Positions 8,690-12,278 of a DNA stretch of 12,278 nt are shown piece by piece; within the stretch, counting starts at the first letter, position 1; every line of letters begins with the position of its first letter. The stretch is from Phocaeicola sp. (GTDB lineage Bacteria; Bacteroidota; Bacteroidia; Bacteroidales; Bacteroidaceae): positions 1 through 12,278 of the forward strand of contig JAHHQU010000065.1 of NCBI GenBank assembly GCA_020026225.1, in the 5' to 3' direction. The notes beneath the pieces were generated by a model that was not told where the DNA came from, searched no databases, and saw nothing but the letters and a program-made list of their open reading frames with translations. Position numbers and translations under genes: made by a program.

Positions 8690-11620
8690 TTAAAAAGTAA
8701 GTTCCACACCGAAAGTAAACTGACGTGAAGCAGGATACTGGCCCACATATACATTTCCTGCATATTCAGGGTCAAATCCGGTGAAGTCAGTCAGTGTAAG
8801 CAGATTCTGTCCCTGCATATACAGACGGGCAGCCGACAAGCAACGGGTCTTCTGCAGCAATTGGGCAGGGAAGGCATACGACAAGGTTACATTCTTCAGG
8901 CGAAGGAATGAACTGTTTTCCAAGAAACGGTCGTCCAACTGGGCAATTTCTCCATAAACAGGAATGTCTGTCACATCTCCGGGCTTCTTCCATCCGTCAT
9001 ATAAGATACGACGAGACTGGTTATAACCTGAATAGCCACCATTATTCTCTTCAAAATAACGGTCATTGTTGACCACCCAACGGTCTGCCATCCAGCTGGC
9101 CTGTGCCGACAAAGTCAACCCTTTCCAAGTAAGACTTGTGCTAAAACCACCTGCCCAAGGAGCATCGAAAGTTTTTCCTGTCATCACCTTATCCTCTTCA
9201 CGGAACTCTGTGGTGATTTCTCCATCCTTAGTATACCACAGCGGTTTACCATTGGCCGGGTTCACTCCAGCATATCGGTTCAGATAAAACTCATTGACTG
9301 GATGTCCCACTTCATAACGCAAACCGGTAGAAGCATTAGTATATTCAGACACACCGTTATAAAGTTCCTTCAGCTCATTTCTGTTGTAAGAAACATTGGC
9401 TGTCACATTCCATACCCAATCTGCAGTACGGATTACATCAGCACCTAAATTAATTTCCACACCTTGATTAACCATAGCACCCACATTTTCCCAACGGGTA
9501 CCTTCACCAGAAATAGCATACGATTCTGGAACCAACATCAACATATTAGTTGTCTTTTTATGGTAGAATTCAATATCAGCAGTCAAGCGGTCAAAAAATC
9601 CAAGACGCAAAGCCAAGTTTGAAGCCCAAGTAGACTCCCAGCTGAAATTATCCAAGCTGCTCTGTGCAGGATAGATACCTGCCTGGTCATTGTAGCTAGG
9701 TCCACCTTTCACCAAACCCAGACGAGCATAGTCTGAAATTTCAGAGTTACCCGACGTACCGGTGCTGGCAGAGAACTGAGCATTAGTCAACCAATCCCAA
9801 TCTTTAAACCAAGATTCCTTACGCAAGTTCCACATAAAGCCCAACGACCAGAAACATCCCCAACGGTTGTTCTTTCCGAATCGTGAAGAAGCGTCGGCAC
9901 GAAGAGAGAAATCGGCATAATACAAATCCTTGTAATTATACTCTGTACGTCCGAAGAAAGACAGATAAGCATAAGAAGTATATCCTTCCGGCCAACCTGT
10001 AGCACGAATACCTGAAGCAAGGTTAGTCAGCAAGTCATTAGTCTGACCTTTAGTAATCACCTGAAAACCTTCATAACGGTAGTCTACACCTTCTTGCCCC
10101 AACATAAAAGTAAAGGCATGGTCATCCTTGAAAGTATCACGATAAGTGATAGTAGTAGTCTCTGTCAGATTTAAGCCATCGTAAGAGCTACGCCCTGCAC
10201 TACCCATACCCCCATTCAAAGTATAGCTTGGGAAAGACTTCATGAAAGAGGTAGTATGTGAATAGTCGATACCGAACTGAGTACGGATAGTAAGATTCTC
10301 TATTGGAGTCACTTCAGCAAATAAAGTGGTCAGCATCTTATATTTCTTGTAGTTCACCGGATTATTTGCCATCCACTCAATCGGGTTCTGTCCGATTCCC
10401 TTCCAAGAGCCGTCTGCCTGCGAAGCAATGGAGCCATCCTCACGGTAAGGATTCCAGTAAGGCAACATCATACGGCTGGCAAAAATAGGCGACGACAGAG
10501 TTGGAGCTCCTTCTTCTGTCCGCTCTATCTCTTCATAAGAAACCATCGTATTTGTACCCATCTTCATCCACGAAGCAGCCTTCACTTCTGCATTGGCTCT
10601 TAAATTGTATCTTCTGAAACCAGAACCTTGTGCAATACCTTCCTGGTCAAAAAAGCTGCCCGACACATAATAGTTGAAACGGTCGTTTGCACGATTGATA
10701 GAAAGTTCATAGTTCTGCACCGGAGCATGGTCATTGAATACCATATCCATCCAGTTCACATCAATTTTCGACAACTCAGCATAGTCTTGTCCCTTGTCAA
10801 GACCAATCAGTTTTTCAAATGCAATGCGTTCTTCCGTATTCATCAGATTCCATTCCGAACGGGCCAACTGAGAAAAACCATACTGCGCACGGAAACTGAT
10901 TTTCGGACGTTCCATAGAAAGTCCGCGGCGAGTAGTAATCACTACCACTCCATTGGCAGCACGTGCACCATATATAGATGTAGAAGAAGCATCTTTCAAT
11001 ACAGAAACCGATTCGATGTCGCTCGGGTTAAGAGATGTAAAATCGCTGTTGCTGATTGGCATACCATCAAGAATGAACAGCGGAGCAGTTCCTGAGTTGA
11101 TAGAGTTAGTACCACGAATCTGGAAAGTGGCTGCCTTGCTGGGCTCACCCGATGAAGCAATTACAGAAAGTCCGGTAGCCTGTCCCTGAAGAGCCTGGTC
11201 AAAGCTAGCTGTAGGAACATCACGCATCTTGTCCGCCTTCACAGTAGAAACCGAACCAGCGATTGTTCCTTTCTTTCTTACTCCATAGGCCACAACCACT
11301 ACTTCATCTACCAGTTGTGCATCATCCTGTAAGGTTACATTCAGCACACCGGTAGAAGGTGTCACCTGAAACTCTTGAGTCTGCATACCAATATACGAAA
11401 ACACCAGAGTAGCACTTTTACCCTGAATTCTTAACTCATAATTACCGTCGTAATCAGTAATTACCCCATTCGTAGTACCTTTCTGCAAGATAGACACCCC
11501 AATCAGAGGCTCGTTACCTGTCTTCGACACTACAGAACCTTTCACAACAAAGTCCTGTGCCATAACAGTATTCACTCCTATCATCACAAAAAAGACTACC
11601 CAAAGAAAAAATCTTCTCAT
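8690..11620 (-). CDS. SusC/RagA-family TonB-dependent outer-membrane transporter, 976 aa
   Basis: This is the barrel of the uptake complex; it imports the captured ligand into the periplasm using TonB/ExbBD energy. I chose the ATG at 11620, because the in-frame ATG at 11659 only adds 13 residues before a clean signal peptide (cleavage likely after M-A at 20-21). A carboxypeptidase-regulatory-like domain follows (about 24-98, with the usual G-V-S-I-L and D-Y-D-G-N-Y-E-L). Next come a TonB-box-like D-E-V-V-V-V-A-Y-G at 105-113 and the plug (about 115-233, with I-R-G-x-x-S-I-N, L-D-G-M-P-I and Y-G-A-R-A-A-N-G-V-V). The 22-strand barrel ends in a C-terminal Phe, the BAM recognition end. There is no STN domain, so control by a SusC-coupled anti-sigma factor is not indicated. 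Length is at the shorter end of the family. It is the first gene of the operon. Confidence 0.98.
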   Translation of the reverse strand: MRRFFLWVVFFVMIGVNTVMAQDFVVKGSVVSKTGNEPLIGVSILQKGTTNGVITDYDGNYELRIQGKSATLVFSYIGMQTQEFQVTPSTGVLNVTLQDDAQLVDEVVVVAYGVRKKGTIAGSVSTVKADKMRDVPTASFDQALQGQATGLSVIASSGEPSKAATFQIRGTNSINSGTAPLFILDGMPISNSDFTSLNPSDIESVSVLKDASSTSIYGARAANGVVVITTRRGLSMERPKISFRAQYGFSQLARSEWNLMNTEERIAFEKLIGLDKGQDYAELSKIDVNWMDMVFNDHAPVQNYELSINRANDRFNYYVSGSFFDQEGIAQGSGFRRYNLRANAEVKAASWMKMGTNTMVSYEEIERTEEGAPTLSSPIFASRMMLPYWNPYREDGSIASQADGSWKGIGQNPIEWMANNPVNYKKYKMLTTLFAEVTPIENLTIRTQFGIDYSHTTSFMKSFPSYTLNGGMGSAGRSSYDGLNLTETTTITYRDTFKDDHAFTFMLGQEGVDYRYEGFQVITKGQTNDLLTNLASGIRATGWPEGYTSYAYLSFFGRTEYNYKDLYYADFSLRADASSRFGKNNRWGCFWSLGFMWNLRKESWFKDWDWLTNAQFSASTGTSGNSEISDYARLGLVKGGPSYNDQAGIYPAQSSLDNFSWESTWASNLALRLGFFDRLTADIEFYHKKTTNMLMLVPESYAISGEGTRWENVGAMVNQGVEINLGADVIRTADWVWNVTANVSYNRNELKELYNGVSEYTNASTGLRYEVGHPVNEFYLNRYAGVNPANGKPLWYTKDGEITTEFREEDKVMTGKTFDAPWAGGFSTSLTWKGLTLSAQASWMADRWVVNNDRYFEENNGGYSGYNQSRRILYDGWKKPGDVTDIPVYGEIAQLDDRFLENSSFLRLKNVTLSYAFPAQLLQKTRCLSAARLYMQGQNLLTLTDFTGFDPEYAGNVYVGQYPASRQFTFGVELTF

Positions 11621-11666
11621 CTTAACTTGTGAATAAAATTTTAAATTAATAATATACATGGAATAG

Positions 11667-11701
11667 ATATGCCTTTAATATATATTCACTTAAAGACATA
11701 T
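11667..11701 (-). promoter_or_regulatory. Hairpin in the susC leader, 12-bp stem and 11-nt loop
   Basis: The arms at 11667-11678 and 11690-11701 are inverted repeats. In the minus-strand (susC) transcript all 12 positions pair, with one U-G wobble at 11696/11672. In a plus-strand transcript the same position would be a C-A mismatch, so the structure suits the susC mRNA better. It ends 46 nt before the chosen susC start. After the stem the susC transcript continues UCUAUUCC, not a U run, so it is not an ordinary terminator for the operon. A role in mRNA stability, translation control or attenuation is possible; a DNA-binding operator is an alternative. Confidence 0.5.
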
Positions 11702-12034
11702 TTGTTTTTTCTTATACCGCTAGTTCTAAGCCATAGTAACCCATAAGTTCTGTCAAACTTTATCAACCACCTATCGATTCTGCCCTTATCACCTTCTAAA
11801 ATTTGTACCTTTACCATTCAATTTATACTTCTATCTTTTTAAACCTTAATAAATAACAGTTCTCTACATTTGATATCTTCTTCCTTATAGTCAGTTATTG
11901 CCTCCCTGTCTTCAAGTTATCTTAAAGTTTTACGGCAATCCTACCTAATACCTATTTTCCCAATAAATATTTTACACAAATACCCATTATCCACAATCTA
12001 GAAACTGTATTTACCTTCTTTATCTTTTAATCTG

Positions 12035-12042
12035 CAAAGATA
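12035..12042 (-). promoter_or_regulatory. Candidate Bacteroidota -7 promoter element (TATCTTTG) for the susC operon
   Basis: The plus strand reads CAAAGATA, which is TATCTTTG on the minus strand: an exact match to the Bacteroides -7 consensus TAnnTTTG, followed by C-A as is common. It would place the transcription start near 12025-12032 and give a leader of about 400 nt. The weak point is the -33 box: the nearest TTG upstream (12053-12055) is only 10 nt away, and no TTTG lies at the expected 19-21 nt. The change in strand asymmetry at about the same place supports it. Confidence 0.45.
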
Positions 12043-12081
12043 TATTTTTATCCAATAATTATATCTATTAGCGATAACGCC

Positions 12082-12109
12082 CAAATATACAATTAACAAT
12101 AATAAACAA
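12082..12109 (-). promoter_or_regulatory. Second candidate promoter (TTG, 17 nt, TATATTTG)
   Basis: The minus strand shows TATATTTG at 12089-12082, also an exact match to TAnnTTTG, with TTG at 12109-12107 seventeen nt upstream. The spacing is slightly short for the family consensus, but both boxes are present, which the 12035 candidate lacks. The AT-rich setting makes chance matches likely, so only one of the two may be real, or neither. Confidence 0.4.
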
Positions 12110-12278
12110 TTGGAGTTATTTTTTAGGTATTAATATTGTATATCTATTCAGCGCTGTTTTATAATAATTTTCACATCAAAACAAACACTTAAAGGCAATA
12201 CACATTTTCTCAAAAATCCATTTTCCTTTTACTTTTCCATCAATGTTGCATGATTTATCACGAATGTCTGTCTTTCCT

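Larger units (their letters stand above)
11621..12278 (-). other. Upstream non-coding region and probable susC leader
   Basis: About 660 nt carry no recognisable gene. The stretch 11701-12030 is AT-rich (about 31% GC by hand count) and very asymmetric: 79 C against 22 G on the plus strand, so a susC transcript would be G-rich and C-poor. The asymmetry weakens from about 12031, close to a TATCTTTG promoter element. It therefore reads as a transcribed leader of about 400 nt preceded by promoter DNA. The leader contains a hairpin (11667-11701) and a 43-codon open frame (11686-11817, minus). At the right edge short open frames exist on both strands but are too short to call. No tRNA, IS end or CRISPR repeat was seen. 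Confidence 0.65.

Noticed and set aside
8686..8700. Small inverted repeat (6-bp stem, 3-nt loop) across the susC stop codon
   Set aside because: Purely A/T apart from one pair and without a U run; too weak to call a terminator or processing site between susC and susD.
11618..11659. Upstream in-frame ATG at 11659 as the start of the SusC-like gene
   Set aside because: It places 13 mixed residues (beginning MYIINLKF) ahead of a complete signal peptide that begins at 11620; the later ATG fits the family better.
12149..12156. Palindrome CAGCGCTG in the upstream region
   Set aside because: Only 8 bp, does not extend, and has no second copy in the upstream region.
12176..12277. Minus-strand frames open from the right edge, which could be the end of an upstream gene
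   Set aside because: More than one frame is open for 15 to 34 codons in AT-rich DNA and none gives a recognisable C-terminus.
12243..12278. Short plus-strand frame from the ATG at 12243, open to the right edge (12 codons)
   Set aside because: Too short to judge, with no signal peptide character and no promoter element nearby on the plus strand. It could be the start of a divergent gene but cannot be supported.

Overview
The window comes from a gut-type Bacteroidota (Bacteroides, Phocaeicola or a close relative). The evidence is a canonical SusC/SusD pair, lipoproteins whose mature ends carry the C-S-D-D-D type surface-export signal, BACON-like domains, TAnnTTTG promoter elements, almost no Shine-Dalgarno sequences, and a base composition roughly in the low 40s %GC in genes against about 31% in the leader.

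All genes lie on the minus strand, so transcription runs from right to left. The region 11621-12278 is non-coding: an AT-rich upstream region with two candidate promoters near 12035-12110 and a probable leader of about 400 nt. That leader is strongly G-over-C skewed in the transcript and contains a 12-bp hairpin close to the susC start. Six genes follow, plus the beginning of a seventh, with gaps of 56 nt or less and one 1-nt stop/start overlap, which is what a single operon looks like. In order they are: a SusC-like TonB-dependent transporter (8690-11620), a SusD-like lipoprotein (7131-8645), a 310-aa lipoprotein with a Calx-beta/DUF4843-like N-terminal half (6199-7131), a 512-aa lipoprotein with two BACON-like domains (4640-6178), an 876-aa leucine-rich-repeat lipoprotein (1953-4583), a 615-aa BACON-BACON-LRR lipoprotein (92-1939), and the first 17 codons of another exported protein (1-51).

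The products probably work together at the outer membrane. SusC is the TonB-driven barrel, SusD is its lid, and four further lipoproteins form a ligand-binding surface layer. No glycoside hydrolase, polysaccharide lyase, sulfatase or protease is visible in the window. Together with the LRR proteins, this makes a peptide, protein or glycoprotein ligand at least as plausible as a polysaccharide. The ligand cannot be read from the sequence.

The points most worth a second look are the enzyme-free, LRR-rich accessory set; a plant-like LRR N-terminal cap that appears in both neighbouring LRR lipoproteins; a non-LRR island inside the larger one; and the structured susC leader, where the stop codon of a 43-codon ORF falls in the hairpin loop. 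No mobile element, CRISPR array, tRNA or rRNA was seen.
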